Shown here: positions 6,483 to 16,700 of the stretch, in pieces
Layout: every line of letters starts with the position of its first letter
Numbering within the stretch: the first letter of the stretch is position 1
DNA from: SFWF01 sp045591645
GTDB lineage: Bacteria; Bacillota; Clostridia; Oscillospirales; Acutalibacteraceae
Direction: 5' to 3'
NCBI GenBank assembly: GCA_045591645.1
Contig: JAZNTG010000030.1
Coordinates: 1 to 24,359 of the forward strand
Length of the DNA: 24,359 bases
Position numbers and translations under genes: made by a program
Notes under the pieces: model-generated
The model's input: the letters and a program-made list of their open reading frames with translations, nothing else
Database searches by the model: none
Told to the model about the DNA's origin: nothing

Positions 6483-8507
6483 TCAATTATTTTTAATAGA
6501 TTTCAGCATTTGGGAAACTTCGGCTCTGAAAGCGCGGTTGTCGCGCCGTTCAAGGGTCGGGTCAGAGTCGATGAGAGCCTTTGCCTGTCTGCCTGCAAGA
6601 CGAAGTGTCTCAAGATCCGAGAATAGATCTGCGATATGAAGCTCGGGCAGACCGTGTTGGCGGTGTCCAAGAAAATCTCCGGGTCCGCGAAGACGAAGAT
6701 CCTCATCGGCTATCTTAAAGCCGTCCATCGTTTTGCACATAATATCGAGCCGTTCTTTTGCTTTTTCTCCGCCGTCGGATATAAATATGCAGGTGGACTT
6801 ATACTGCCCTCTGCCTATTCTGCCCCTTAACTGATGAAGCTGTGAAAGACCGAAACGCTCGGCATTTTCTATTACCATAATAGCGGCGTTGGGAACATCA
6901 ATTCCAACCTCGATAACGGTGGTTGCAATAAGAAGGTCTATCTCACCCACGGCATATGAGCGCATAACAGCCTCTTTTACAGAAGGCTTCATTTTTCCGT
7001 GAAGCAGACCCAGTCGGTAACCCTTGAATTCTCCCTTTGAAAGCTCTTCGAAGTGTTGCTCGGCAGAAATAAGTCCGCTCATTTCTTCGCCCTCTTCTAC
7101 GAGCGGACAAACGATATAGCCCTGTCTGCCTTCGTCTATATGTTTTTTTATATAGTTATAAACCCTTTTGTGAAGCTCGCCTGATACAGAGTAGGTTTCT
7201 ATCTCTTGTCTGCCCTTTGGGTACTCGTCAATTACCGAAATGTCAAGGTCTCCGTACATTATCATAGCGAGAGTGCGGGGAATAGGGGTTGCTGACATAA
7301 CGAGCACGTGAGGGCTTGTACCCTTCTGTGACAGAGCCGAGCGCTGAGCCACACCGAAGCGGTGCTGTTCATCGGTTATTACAAGACCGAGCGCGTTAAA
7401 GGCAACATTATCCGAAAGCAGAGCGTGGGTGCCTATAATGATATCTATCTCGCCTCTGAGCAGTTTTTCTTTAACGGTATCCTTGCGTTTTTTAGTGAGA
7501 GAGCCTGTAAGCAGCTCGCATTTCATTCCTGTGTTTTCAAAAAAAGCTGAAAAGGTTTTAAAATGCTGTTCGGCGAGTATTTCTGTCGGAGCCATCAAAG
7601 CCGCCTGGAAGCCGTTTTTGACTGAATTATAGGCGACTGCCGCGGCAACCGCAGTCTTTCCGCTTCCAACATCGCCCTGGATAAGTCTGCTCATCGGTCG
7701 GTCTGCTGCCATATCGGCAACGCACTCTTTTACGCACCTTTCCTGAGCATTTGTCATAGTAAATGGTAAAGCGTTTATAAAAGCGTCGGTCTCATCCCTT
7801 TTCATAACACAGGGAGTCTTGCCGCGGTTTACATTCTTCATAAGAAGAAGTCCTGCCTGCAACATAAATAGTTCCTCAAAAACAAGGCGTTTACGTGCTT
7901 TTTCAAGCGCCTCATTGTTTTCGGGGAAATGAATGTTTCTTATAGCAAATTCAAAACTGCAAAGACCGTTTTTTTCTAATATGCTTTCGGGGAGTATCTC
8001 ATCAAGCCTTACTGAGGTCACAGCGGTCTGAACAAGCTTTTCTATTGTGCTGCTTGAGAGTCCTGCGGTTATAGGATATATTGGCCAGATAGAAGCGTCC
8101 TTAGTCACACGTATCCTCGGTGCCGACATTTCGGCATAGAAGGAATCGGGATTCAGCTTGCCGTAAAAAAGATATTCACAGCCCTGATGTATTTTAGCCG
8201 CTTCGTACTTGCTATTGAAAATAGTCACCTGCATACTACCGCTCTCATCCTCAGCGGTAAACTTATAAAGTATCATATTTTTTCTGATACGGTGCTCATT
8301 TACGGGCGCAGTAACCGTAGCCCTTATACAGACGTTGCCCGCGCCTCTCGCTTGGCGAATAGGTGTGATACGGCTCCAGTCCTCATAAGAGCGGGGATAA
8401 AAACGCAAAAGGGCGCCGACCGTGTCGATGCCCAGTTTGTGAAGAAGAAGGGCGCGCTTTTCACCTACGCCCTTCAGATATTGAATGTTGTCCGTCATTG
8501 TTGCCAT
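6483..8507 (-). CDS. recG: ATP-dependent DNA helicase RecG
   Basis: RecG reverses stalled replication forks and branch-migrates Holliday junctions. The 674-residue product begins with a helix-hairpin-helix-like DNIQYLKGVGEKRALLLHKL and an OB-fold wedge domain (about 60-150). The helicase follows: Walker A GDVGSGKT near residue 278, DEQH near 379, SATPIPRT, TTVIEVGIDVPNA and QLRGRIGRG. I chose the ATG at 8507; an in-frame GTG at 8516 lies within the GGAGGTG ribosome site and cannot be the main start. It follows yloV by 27 bases, the order also known from Bacillus. No parts are missing. Confidence 0.97.
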   Translation of the reverse strand: MATMTDNIQYLKGVGEKRALLLHKLGIDTVGALLRFYPRSYEDWSRITPIRQARGAGNVCIRATVTAPVNEHRIRKNMILYKFTAEDESGSMQVTIFNSKYEAAKIHQGCEYLFYGKLNPDSFYAEMSAPRIRVTKDASIWPIYPITAGLSSSTIEKLVQTAVTSVRLDEILPESILEKNGLCSFEFAIRNIHFPENNEALEKARKRLVFEELFMLQAGLLLMKNVNRGKTPCVMKRDETDAFINALPFTMTNAQERCVKECVADMAADRPMSRLIQGDVGSGKTAVAAAVAYNSVKNGFQAALMAPTEILAEQHFKTFSAFFENTGMKCELLTGSLTKKRKDTVKEKLLRGEIDIIIGTHALLSDNVAFNALGLVITDEQHRFGVAQRSALSQKGTSPHVLVMSATPIPRTLAMIMYGDLDISVIDEYPKGRQEIETYSVSGELHKRVYNYIKKHIDEGRQGYIVCPLVEEGEEMSGLISAEQHFEELSKGEFKGYRLGLLHGKMKPSVKEAVMRSYAVGEIDLLIATTVIEVGIDVPNAAIMVIENAERFGLSQLHQLRGRIGRGQYKSTCIFISDGGEKAKERLDIMCKTMDGFKIADEDLRLRGPGDFLGHRQHGLPELHIADLFSDLETLRLAGRQAKALIDSDPTLERRDNRAFRAEVSQMLKSIKNN

Positions 8508-8534
8508 AATCGGCACCTCCGGAAACAGTTAAAA

Positions 8535-10214
8535 TTATTCTATGGAAATAATAAAGTAATAAACAGGCTGACCGCCGTTTACAAGGGTAATCTCGAGCTT
8601 GTCACCGTATTTTTCGTTTAACGCGGCGGTGATTTTCTCTGCCTGCTCCTCGGTGACGTCCTCACCGTAGAAGAGGGTCATGAAAGCGGAGTCCTTACCC
8701 ACAAGCTGTTTTACAAGCTTTACCATACACTGCTCAAGCTCGGTCTCGGTAAATACTATCTTACCGTTTGCGAGAGCTAAGAGCTCACCCTTCTTTATGG
8801 CTTTGCCGTCAAAGTCGGAATCGCGAGCTGCGAAAGTGACCTGACCCGTCTGGACTGTGTCAATAGCAGCCTGCATTGCGATAGCGTTGTCGTTATCGGA
8901 TGCATCGGGATCAAAATTCAGCATAGCGGTAACGCCCTGCGGAATGGTTCTGGTGTGAATAACTATAACATTTCTAGTGGCGAGCGGAATAGCCTGCTCA
9001 GCCGCCATAATGATGTTCTTATTGTTGGGGAAGACGAATACCGTCTCTGCGGGAGTAGCCTCAATAGCGCGGAGAATATCGTCGGTAGAGGGGTTCATAG
9101 TCTGACCGCCTGAAACAACTATATCTGCACCTAAATCTTTAAAGAGCTCAGTCAGTCCGTCGCCTGCGGCAACCGATACAAAGCCGTAGTGCTTTTCGGG
9201 AGTTACCGACTTAATGGTTTCGGTACGGTCTTCGTTCTTTGGAGGTTTTTTGGAAGCGTTATCTGCCTCGTGCTTTGCGCGTTCGTGCTGATCGCACATA
9301 TTCTCTATCTTGAGCTTTACGAGAGGTCCGAAGGTGAGCGCCTTTTCAATAGCGTTACCGGGATGGTCTGTATGAACGTGAACCTTGATTATCTCATCAT
9401 CGTCAACTACAACAACGCAGTCACCGATAGATTCAAGATAAGCACGAAGCTGGGCAGGGTCTTTGCCCTCGGCATCCTCTGCGCGGTTAACTATAAACTC
9501 GGTGCAGTAGGGGAAGGTGATATCACCCTCAAACTCGCCTGCGGCATTTCTGGATTCTTCCTCTTCGGGTTCTTCGGCTGAAGCGATATTATTAGCCTTT
9601 ATCATAACACCGTTTTTAAGAACCGAATACATACCGTCTAAAATTACGATAAAGCCCTTACCGCCTGCGTCAACAACGCCTGCCTTTTTAAGTACGGGAA
9701 GAAGCTCGGGAGTCTCGGCTAAAGCGACATTGGCGCCATCCATAGCGGCTTCAAAAACTCCGAGAGCGTCCTTGCCATCGTCACAAGCCCTCTCTGCGTA
9801 TTCGGAAGCTACTCGCGCCACAGTGAGTATTGTGCCCTCTGTAGGCTTCATAACTGCCTTATAAGCGGCTTCTACACCGAGTCTCAGAGCCAACGCAAGA
9901 TTTTCGGGGGTCACTTCTTCAGCATCCTTGAAGCCCTTTGCAAAGCCACGGAACAAAAGAGAGGTGATAACACCCGAGTTACCTCTGGCTCCGCGAAGAA
10001 GCGCAGAAGCGGCAACAGAGGCTACTTTACTTACTGTTTCACCCTCGAGTCTTTCAAGCTCCCTTGCGGCATTGCCGATACTCATAGACATATTTGTACC
10101 TGTATCTCCGTCGGGAACAGGGAATACGTTAAGGTCATCGACCTGTTTTTTTTGGTTAGCAATATTGTTTGCTGCCGATATGATAGCGTCACGCAGCAGA
10201 TTTCCGTTAATCAT
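8535..10214 (-). CDS. yloV: DAK2-domain protein YloV, FakA-like fatty acid kinase subunit
   Basis: A 559-residue protein. The N-terminal DhaL/DAK2 kinase domain (about 1-200) has NVFPVPDGDTGTNM near residue 30 and GARGNSGVI near 74, the nucleotide- and magnesium-binding motifs. The C-terminal part (about 230-559) is the FakA-type domain, including IVVSGGQTMNPSTDDI. In related bacteria FakA phosphorylates fatty acids held by a FakB (DegV-family) protein; no fakB is in this window. The ATG follows AAGGAGTG at 7 bases. yloU lies 29 bases upstream and recG 27 downstream, the conserved Firmicute order. The length is normal. Confidence 0.93.
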   Translation of the reverse strand: MINGNLLRDAIISAANNIANQKKQVDDLNVFPVPDGDTGTNMSMSIGNAARELERLEGETVSKVASVAASALLRGARGNSGVITSLLFRGFAKGFKDAEEVTPENLALALRLGVEAAYKAVMKPTEGTILTVARVASEYAERACDDGKDALGVFEAAMDGANVALAETPELLPVLKKAGVVDAGGKGFIVILDGMYSVLKNGVMIKANNIASAEEPEEEESRNAAGEFEGDITFPYCTEFIVNRAEDAEGKDPAQLRAYLESIGDCVVVVDDDEIIKVHVHTDHPGNAIEKALTFGPLVKLKIENMCDQHERAKHEADNASKKPPKNEDRTETIKSVTPEKHYGFVSVAAGDGLTELFKDLGADIVVSGGQTMNPSTDDILRAIEATPAETVFVFPNNKNIIMAAEQAIPLATRNVIVIHTRTIPQGVTAMLNFDPDASDNDNAIAMQAAIDTVQTGQVTFAARDSDFDGKAIKKGELLALANGKIVFTETELEQCMVKLVKQLVGKDSAFMTLFYGEDVTEEQAEKITAALNEKYGDKLEITLVNGGQPVYYFIISIE

Positions 10215-10243
10215 CAGAACACTCCTTAAATAAAGTGAAAAAA

Positions 10244-10594
10244 TTATTCTTTGATTCCGTCAACCTTGACGATGACCTTATCAACATTGATGCCGGTCAA
10301 TTCCTTGACGGTATACTGAACCTTGTTAACTATGCTTTTTGCGATAGCGTTGATATTCATACCGTAGACAACTATAATGTGAAGCTCTACCACAATAGAC
10401 TCCGCATTGCCCTTGATAATGATACCTTTATTGAGACTGTCACTTTTAGTGAGCAGATCAACTATTCTTTGCTTTGAGCCGCTGGCAACCATTCCTGCAA
10501 CTCCGTAACAGGAGGTAACAGACTGTCCGATGATCTTCTGCAAGTAGTCTTCGGAAATGTTAATTTTACCTATTCTGGTCTCGTAAGCGATCAT
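10244..10594 (-). CDS. yloU: Asp23/Gls24 family protein YloU
   Basis: A 116-residue small soluble protein of the alkaline-shock Asp23 family: IGKINISEDYLQKIIGQ at the start, CYGVAGMVA, and NINAIAKSIVNKVQYTVKELTG near the end. I chose the ATG at 10594 because a clear AAGGAGG site stands just upstream; the frame stays open to 10687, but that part overlaps the binding-protein gene and has no site. YloU is nearly always paired with yloV and may act at the membrane or envelope, though its exact role is unknown. It lies 19 bases after the stop of the binding protein. Confidence 0.92.
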   Translation of the reverse strand: MIAYETRIGKINISEDYLQKIIGQSVTSCYGVAGMVASGSKQRIVDLLTKSDSLNKGIIIKGNAESIVVELHIIVVYGMNINAIAKSIVNKVQYTVKELTGINVDKVIVKVDGIKE

Positions 10595-10613
10595 ATTATA
10601 AATCCTCCTTGAT

Positions 10614-12203
10614 TTATGTTTTAGATTTAAAGCTGTTGACGGATAAAAAGATGTCAAATGCTGAAGCATTTCCAATATCCTCAACATTGTTTGAGTAGAA
10701 GAGAAGCGAGCTTCTGTAGGCTATCGGGATTATAGGCATATGGTTGATAAGAGAGGTAGCAACCTCTGAAATACCGTTCACTCCCGAATAATAGCCCTTG
10801 AGGACGTTCGCGTAATCACTGCCTAGTGTTTGGGCACCATCGCCGTTGTTTTCCGCATTTAGCTCGGCATCCTTTACAGCGGATATACCGTAGGCGGCAG
10901 AACCTCCGCTCAGTACTACTTGGCCTATATCCATATTGGGAGTAAGCTTTACTTCACCGACATACAGCTGGAACGAGCCTGATTTCAAGGCTTCGAAATA
11001 CTGCTCATCAGAAACAGCGTTTACGGTGATTTTTATTCCCACTAAAGCTAGCTGAGCCTTTATAAGCTCGGCTGTCGCAACTCTTGCGGCGTTATTGCTG
11101 TTTACAAGTAGGGTAAAGGCGAGCAGAGTGCCGTTGGAATTGATGCGAAATCCATCCTTATCTAAGTTATTATAGCCTATTTTCTCTAAATTTTCAATAG
11201 ATATTTTAGTTTGGGTAGTTGTTTGCAGGGTCTGGTATCCTGATACAGCAGACCAAGCGGGGTGAAAAAAACCGTTTGCGGCCTCAGCATTGTTATAATA
11301 TGCGCCCTCGGTAATTTTAACTCTGTCTAAAGCAGAGGAAAGTGCCTGACGAAGCAGAGGATCGCAGAGAGCCTCATAGCTGTGGTTTATTCCGATATAA
11401 ACAAGGTTAGTCATATTAAGAGAGGCCTTTTGTCCGCTCATACGGATGATATTGCCGTTTACGGGGTCGGTGTAATAAAGGTCGGTAGCGCCAATCTCTA
11501 CATAATGCTCGACCGATTCGGAGTCGGGAGCGTCTATAAGGGCGATCCTACCTATGGTGCAGTCACCGTAATAGTGAGGATTAGGTGTGAGCACCTCTTC
11601 CTCGCGGGAAAAGATAAACCGTCCGCTGCCCGTAGGCACTATCTCGACATTATCTTCATTTTTAAGATCCTCGGTGCCTTTTTTTAGTATCGGAAAGGTC
11701 AGCATATTTGCAAAATAAGGATCGTTGTTTTTAAGCTCGAAAACAACCGTCGAAGAGTCTGCCGCCGAAGCCTTTGTCACATTATAGAAAAGATAAGAGT
11801 AAAGCGCGCTTTGTTTTGCAAGCGCAAAAGAGTTCAAAACATCGTCTGAAGTGATGGCGCTACCGTCCGAAAACTTTGCAGAGCGCAGCTTTACGGTACA
11901 TACCTTGCCATCTATAGTAACGCTTTCTGCCAGAATATTTACAGGCTCGAATTCATTCGAAACGGTGACAAGCGGATCGAAAATAAGCCGTCCAAGCTCG
12001 GCGTTGACTTTATTGATGGTGTTATAAGGATTAAGTGTATCATTAGAGCAGTAAAGGAGCTGGAGCGTAGAGACTGCAAGGCTGTCTTCGGGTGCAGGGG
12101 AGGTTTCGCTGCTACCGCCGTTATCTGTTTTGTCCGAGCAGGCGCAAAGTGCAAGCATTAATAAGGCGAGCACAAATGCAAGTATCGGTTTTACTCTTCT
12201 CAT
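10614..12203 (-). CDS. Oligopeptide-type ABC transporter substrate-binding lipoprotein (SBP_bac_5), orphan
   Basis: A 529-residue lipoprotein. Its signal peptide ends in LLMLALCACSDK, with the lipid-attached Cys most likely C22, followed by a Gly/Ser/Glu-rich linker. The body matches the family 5 binding proteins for peptides or nickel: LNPYNTINKVNAELGRLIFDPLV near the N-terminus, VKLRSAKFSDGSAITSDDVLNSF, RFIFSREEEVL and LRQALSSALDRVKITEG. The ATG has an AAGGAGG site. No permease or ATPase gene is nearby, so it either serves a transporter encoded elsewhere or has a sensing or other envelope role. It is inserted between ymdB and yloU, with gaps of 15 and 19 bases, so it belongs to the operon. 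Confidence 0.9.
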   Translation of the reverse strand: MRRVKPILAFVLALLMLALCACSDKTDNGGSSETSPAPEDSLAVSTLQLLYCSNDTLNPYNTINKVNAELGRLIFDPLVTVSNEFEPVNILAESVTIDGKVCTVKLRSAKFSDGSAITSDDVLNSFALAKQSALYSYLFYNVTKASAADSSTVVFELKNNDPYFANMLTFPILKKGTEDLKNEDNVEIVPTGSGRFIFSREEEVLTPNPHYYGDCTIGRIALIDAPDSESVEHYVEIGATDLYYTDPVNGNIIRMSGQKASLNMTNLVYIGINHSYEALCDPLLRQALSSALDRVKITEGAYYNNAEAANGFFHPAWSAVSGYQTLQTTTQTKISIENLEKIGYNNLDKDGFRINSNGTLLAFTLLVNSNNAARVATAELIKAQLALVGIKITVNAVSDEQYFEALKSGSFQLYVGEVKLTPNMDIGQVVLSGGSAAYGISAVKDAELNAENNGDGAQTLGSDYANVLKGYYSGVNGISEVATSLINHMPIIPIAYRSSLLFYSNNVEDIGNASAFDIFLSVNSFKSKT

Positions 12204-12218
12204 ACGGTAGCCTCCTTT

Positions 12219-12998
12219 TTATCTGATGTTAATAATTTCAATATCTGTCGCTTTCCCACCGCGGTCAACGGTTATAACTATGCCTTCCACAGAGCAATCG
12301 CCTTCCGCAAGCGAGAAGCGCCCCGTAGCGTGATTACGCAAACGGTCTATAATTATGTCGGGGTCTACACCCAGTACACTGTTTTTTGGACCCGTCATGC
12401 CAAGGTCTGTGATGTATGCAGTTCCTTTCTGAAGTATCTGAGCATCATTAGTCTGGACATGGGTATGTGTGCCGAAAACAGCAGAAACCTTTCCGTCAAG
12501 GTAAAAGCCCATTGCCCGTTTTTCACTTGTAGCTTCGGCGTGAAAATCCACAAGGGTAATATTCGCGCCATCGTTTTTTGCTTTTTCTAAAAGACGGTCG
12601 GCGGCAATAAAAGGATTTGATGCTTCAAGACGCTCCAGATACACCTGGCCCGAAAGATTGATGACTGCGACTGAGCAATATCCCATATCAACAAGGCAGT
12701 AGCCCGAGCCGTAGAGGGCGTTATCAAGGTTATCGGGACGGAGCAACCGCTTATTTTCATCAATCACAGAATGTATGTCGCGACGGCGCAGGGTATGGTT
12801 TCCGCCCGTTATAACATCGGCACCCGAAGTGAATATCGAGTGGGCGGAAGCGGGTGAAATACCGTTTCCGTCTGCTGAATTTTCTCCGTTGACTATAGTA
12901 AGCTCGATACCGTATTCTTTTTTAAGTTTCGGCAAAACGCTTTGCAGTTTTTGGCATCCGACTGTACCGCAAACATCTCCGATAGCAAGAATTTTCAA
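12219..12998 (-). CDS. ymdB: YmdB-family metallophosphoesterase (TIGR00282)
   Basis: YmdB-type enzymes are di-metal phosphodiesterases that act on cyclic nucleotides and influence biofilm and motility choices in Bacillus. With the TTG at 12998 as start the protein is 259 residues, close to the usual size, and begins KILAIGDVCG with D8. Other metal or catalytic residues are visible: E39 and N40 (VNGEN), N67-H68 (GGNHT), H153 (DFHAEATSEK) and H178/H180 (GTHTHVQTND). An ATG at 13022 is in frame but has no good ribosome site, while GGTGA precedes the TTG. It is the first gene of the leftward run, 34 bases from the -10 box. Confidence 0.92.
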   Translation of the reverse strand: MKILAIGDVCGTVGCQKLQSVLPKLKKEYGIELTIVNGENSADGNGISPASAHSIFTSGADVITGGNHTLRRRDIHSVIDENKRLLRPDNLDNALYGSGYCLVDMGYCSVAVINLSGQVYLERLEASNPFIAADRLLEKAKNDGANITLVDFHAEATSEKRAMGFYLDGKVSAVFGTHTHVQTNDAQILQKGTAYITDLGMTGPKNSVLGVDPDIIIDRLRNHATGRFSLAEGDCSVEGIVITVDRGGKATDIEIINIR

Positions 12999-13031
12999 TA
13001 CTTCACCGCCGTTTTTGAGCATATATACTAT

Positions 13032-13060
13032 AGTATACTATAGATTTAGCTTATTTTCAA
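13032..13060 (-). promoter_or_regulatory. Promoter of the leftward ymdB operon
   Basis: On the - strand TTGAAA (13060-13055), a 17-base spacer and TATACT (13037-13032) form a strong vegetative promoter. The -10 box sits inside two overlapping perfect palindromes (13024-13037 and 13028-13043, CTATAGTATACTATAG), which could be a repressor site or just AT-rich symmetry. Confidence 0.75.
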
Positions 13061-13076
13061 TAATTAGATTGAGTAA

Positions 13077-13105
13077 TTGACATGGGAGTATTTAGAGGGT
13101 ATAAT
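13077..13105 (+). promoter_or_regulatory. Perfect consensus promoter of pth-mfd
   Basis: TTGACA (13077-13082), spacer of exactly 17 bases, TATAAT (13100-13105). It is the rightward partner of the ymdB promoter; the two -35 boxes are 16 bases apart. Confidence 0.9.
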
Positions 13106-13137
13106 ATAAGATACCAAAATATCGGAGTTGAAATGAT

Positions 13138-13740
13138 TTGTTTGGATTAAAAAAAGGTCGGGACAAATGTCCGTACGATCTTTTGCTTGTGGGACTTGGG
13201 AATCCGGGTCTTGAATATGAAAACACCCGCCACAATATAGGCTTTCGTGCTATGGATGCATTTTGCGAAAAGCATAACGCTAAGTGTGACAAAATGAAGT
13301 ATAAGTCCTATATCGGCGAGTACAGATCTGATACAAAAAGGGTCCTTCTTATGAAGCCGCTGACCTATATGAATAATTCAGGCGAGGCGGTTGCGGCCGT
13401 TTGTCAGTTCTATAAGATACCCGCTGACCGTATACTTGTAATGTTCGACGATATCTCGTTGGAGCCGGGTGTTATACGCATACGGCGCAAGGGAAGTGCC
13501 GGCGGTCATAACGGTCTTAAGGATATTATTGCTCATCTCGGAAGCGACGAATTTATGCGTGTGAAGATCGGTGTCGGCGCAAAGCCGAATCCCGATTACG
13601 ATCTTAAAGATTGGGTGCTCGGTAAGTTCCCACCTGAGCAGAGGGATGATATAGATAATGCGCTTAAAAATACTGTAAAGGCGGTCGACGAACTGCTCAC
13701 TCGCGGTATAGACAGTGCTATGAATAAATATTCGAAATAG
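13138..13740 (+). CDS. pth: Peptidyl-tRNA hydrolase
   Basis: Pth releases tRNA from prematurely ended peptidyl-tRNAs. The 200-residue protein has the full signature: LLVGLGNPGLEYENTRHNIGF with the catalytic His in TRHN, LLMKPLTYMNNSG, FDDISLEPGVIRIR and SAGGHNGLKDII. The start is TTG at 13138, giving an N-terminus about 13 residues longer than the classical one; similar extensions occur in related Clostridia. The nearest ATG (13133) is out of frame and makes a five-codon ORF ending TAA (13133-13150), yet it has the better spacing from the GGAG site (5 against 10 bases). mfd follows after 13 bases. Confidence 0.95.
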   Translation: MFGLKKGRDKCPYDLLLVGLGNPGLEYENTRHNIGFRAMDAFCEKHNAKCDKMKYKSYIGEYRSDTKRVLLMKPLTYMNNSGEAVAAVCQFYKIPADRILVMFDDISLEPGVIRIRRKGSAGGHNGLKDIIAHLGSDEFMRVKIGVGAKPNPDYDLKDWVLGKFPPEQRDDIDNALKNTVKAVDELLTRGIDSAMNKYSK

Positions 13741-13753
13741 ACGGTGAAGATGC

Positions 13754-16700
13754 GTGGAATTCATTAATTCCATTATTTTAAAAACGTCAGGCTTCAAAGC
13801 TGTACTCCGGAGTGTGGAAAAGGGCAGACTGCCTATAGAGGCAAGCGGACTTTCAGACATTCACAAGGCAGTTTTGATATCGGCGCTTTTAAAGGAAACA
13901 AAGAAAAAAACCGTACTCATCACACCTGATGAAGCGACAGCGACAATAATGTGTGAGGACCTTCGTTCTTTGGGAGTAAAGGCAGAGCTTTTACCCTCGC
14001 GCGATTTTGTGATAAGCCGCTTTGTTACCCGCTCAAAGGAGTACGAGCATAAGAGAATAGATACCCTATCCAAGCTTTTGGATGGGGCTTTTGATCTGCT
14101 TTGCGTATCGACAGAGGCGGCGTCTCAGTATACCGTTCCGCCTGCTGTGTTAAAAGAAAATACCTTTATATTAAAGCAGGGCGATACCGTTGAGATACAT
14201 ACTCTGTGTGAGCGCCTTATAAACGCAGGGTATACAAGGGTAGAGCAGGTCGAAGGTACGGGTCAGTTTGCGTTAAGAGGCGGAATACTAGACCTCTTTG
14301 CAAGCAATACACCTTATCCCTGCAGAATAGAATTCTGGGGTGACGAGATTGACACGCTATCTTATTTTGAGCTGGATTCTCAGCGCCGTACCGACAGTAT
14401 CGAAGCTTTAAAAGTGGCGCCTGCAAGCGAGGTGCTTTGCGACAGAGAAAAGCTTTTTGAAATTTTTGAAGACTACTTGAAAAATTCAAAAAAACTCACC
14501 GATAAGCAGAGAAGCTCTGTTGAGCGTGATATTGATGCAATAAGATCGGGTGTAGATATCACACTCGACAGATATATAAGCCTTATTTACGGCAGGAGCA
14601 CAGTCTTTGATTATTTTTGCGATCCGCTTATATTCACAAGCGAATTCGGTACGGTCAGAGAGCGTCTTCGTACGCATTTATTACAGCAAAATGAAGATAT
14701 AAAGCTATTTTTGGAGGACGGCGAGCTTTCAGAGGCTACCTCAAAGTTGTATCTAGATGAAACCGAGATGATAGATATATGCGGGAAAGGTCTGCTGCTT
14801 GACAGTTTTCTGCCGTCATCGGTACCGTTCGGACTAAAGGAAACGGTAGCTTTTGACTTCAAACGAAATTCCCCTTGGAGCGGAGATGTTTCGGTACTGC
14901 GTGACGATATTGGATATATGCTCTCCCGCGGCGGCCTTGCCGTAATAGCGGCAGGAAGTGAAAAGGCGGCTGTCCTTTTAAACGAAGACCTTAACAGCTC
15001 GGGAATAAATTCACTGTATCTTGAAAAGGTAAAGGGACTCCCCGTAAGAGGTGTTGTGGTAACGGTCGGGGGACTTTCCTCCGGCTTTGAGATACCTGAG
15101 CTTAATTTTGCATTTATCACACATAAACTTGTATATTCCGACCGAAAAACGACGCGTCGGAAGAAATCAAAAAATTCAATAAACTCTCTCGAAGAGCTGA
15201 AGATGGGCGACTATGTCGTTCACGCTTCCCACGGTATCGGCGTATTTGAGGGAATCAACCGCATTACTAGCGGTGCGGTCACCAAGGATTATATAAAGAT
15301 AAAGTACGCAAAGGGCGATATTCTGTATGTCCCCGTCACCCAGCTTGATCTGGTTTCAAAATACATTGGAACGGCTGAGGATGGAAGTATCAGACTTAAT
15401 AAGTTGGGCGGTCAGGAGTGGCAAAGGACGCGCAAGCGAGTCCGCGCCGCTGTTCGTGATATGGCAAAGCAGCTGACCGAGCTTTATGCAAAGCGTATGT
15501 CGGTAAAGGGTCACGCCTTTTCTCCCGATACTGATCTGCAAAACGATTTTGAAACACGCTTTGAGTATGAGGAGACCGACGATCAGCTCCGCTGTATCAA
15601 TGAGATCAAGAACGATATGGAACGCGCGGCGCCGATGGACCGACTCCTCTGCGGAGATGTCGGCTTCGGTAAGACCGAGGTAGCGTTGAGAGCCGCTTTC
15701 AAGTGTATCAGCGAGGGTAAGCAGTGCGCCATACTTGTTCCGACAACGATACTTGCGTGGCAGCATTATAATACAGTTATAAAACGCTTCGGTGATATGC
15801 CAGTAGAGGTCAAAATGCTGTCCCGGTTTGTAAATCCGAAAGAGCAGGCAAAGACCGTTTTAGGACTAAAACGCGGTAATGTTGACCTTGTTATCGGCAC
15901 TCACCGACTTATATCCAAGGATGTCGTGTTTAAGGATTTAGGACTCGTTATAATCGACGAGGAGCAACGCTTCGGTGTGGCACAAAAGGAAAAGCTGAAA
16001 GAAGCATATCCTGCCGTAGATGTGCTGACCCTTTCGGCAACACCTATTCCGAGAACACTCAATATGGCGATGTCTGGTCTTCGCGATCTCTCTTCAATAG
16101 ACGAGGCGCCAAACGACCGACATCCTGTACAGACCTATGTTATGGAGCAGAATAACGGTCTGCTTTTAGAGGCTATAAGAAAAGAACTTCGCCGCGGCGG
16201 TCAGGTGTATTATCTGCATAACCGAGTTGAGACTATCGACCGTGTAGCCTTTCGGCTTGCTGAGCAGCTGCCCAATTGCAGAATAGCCACCGCTCACGGA
16301 AAAATGAGCGAGGAGCAGTTATCTGATGTATGGAAACGGCTTATTGAGCACGAAATAGACCTGCTTGTCTGCACGACCATAATTGAAACGGGTGTTGACG
16401 TTCCAAACGCAAATACCCTCATAATCGAGGATGCCGACCGTTTCGGGCTGTCTCAGCTGCATCAGCTACGAGGAAGAGTAGGACGCTCTCCCAGACGCGC
16501 CTATGCCTATTTTTGCTTCAGACAGGGCAGGGGGCTCAGCGAGGTTGCTACCAAACGCCTTGAAGCTATCCGCGAATATACCGAGTTCGGTTCGGGCTTT
16601 AAGATAGCGATGCGCGACCTTGAGATAAGAGGCGCGGGAAGTATTCTAGGCGGGGAACAGCACGGAAATATGGAGGCGGTAGGATACGATATGTATCTGA

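Noticed and set aside
9517..9864. 115-codon open frame on the + strand inside yloV
   Set aside because: Antisense to the yloV coding region with a low-complexity Ser/Ala/Pro composition and no ribosome site; a shadow frame.
14611..15120. 169-codon open frame on the - strand inside mfd
   Set aside because: It is wholly antisense to a conserved part of Mfd, has no ribosome site, and is Ser-rich as expected of a shadow frame.
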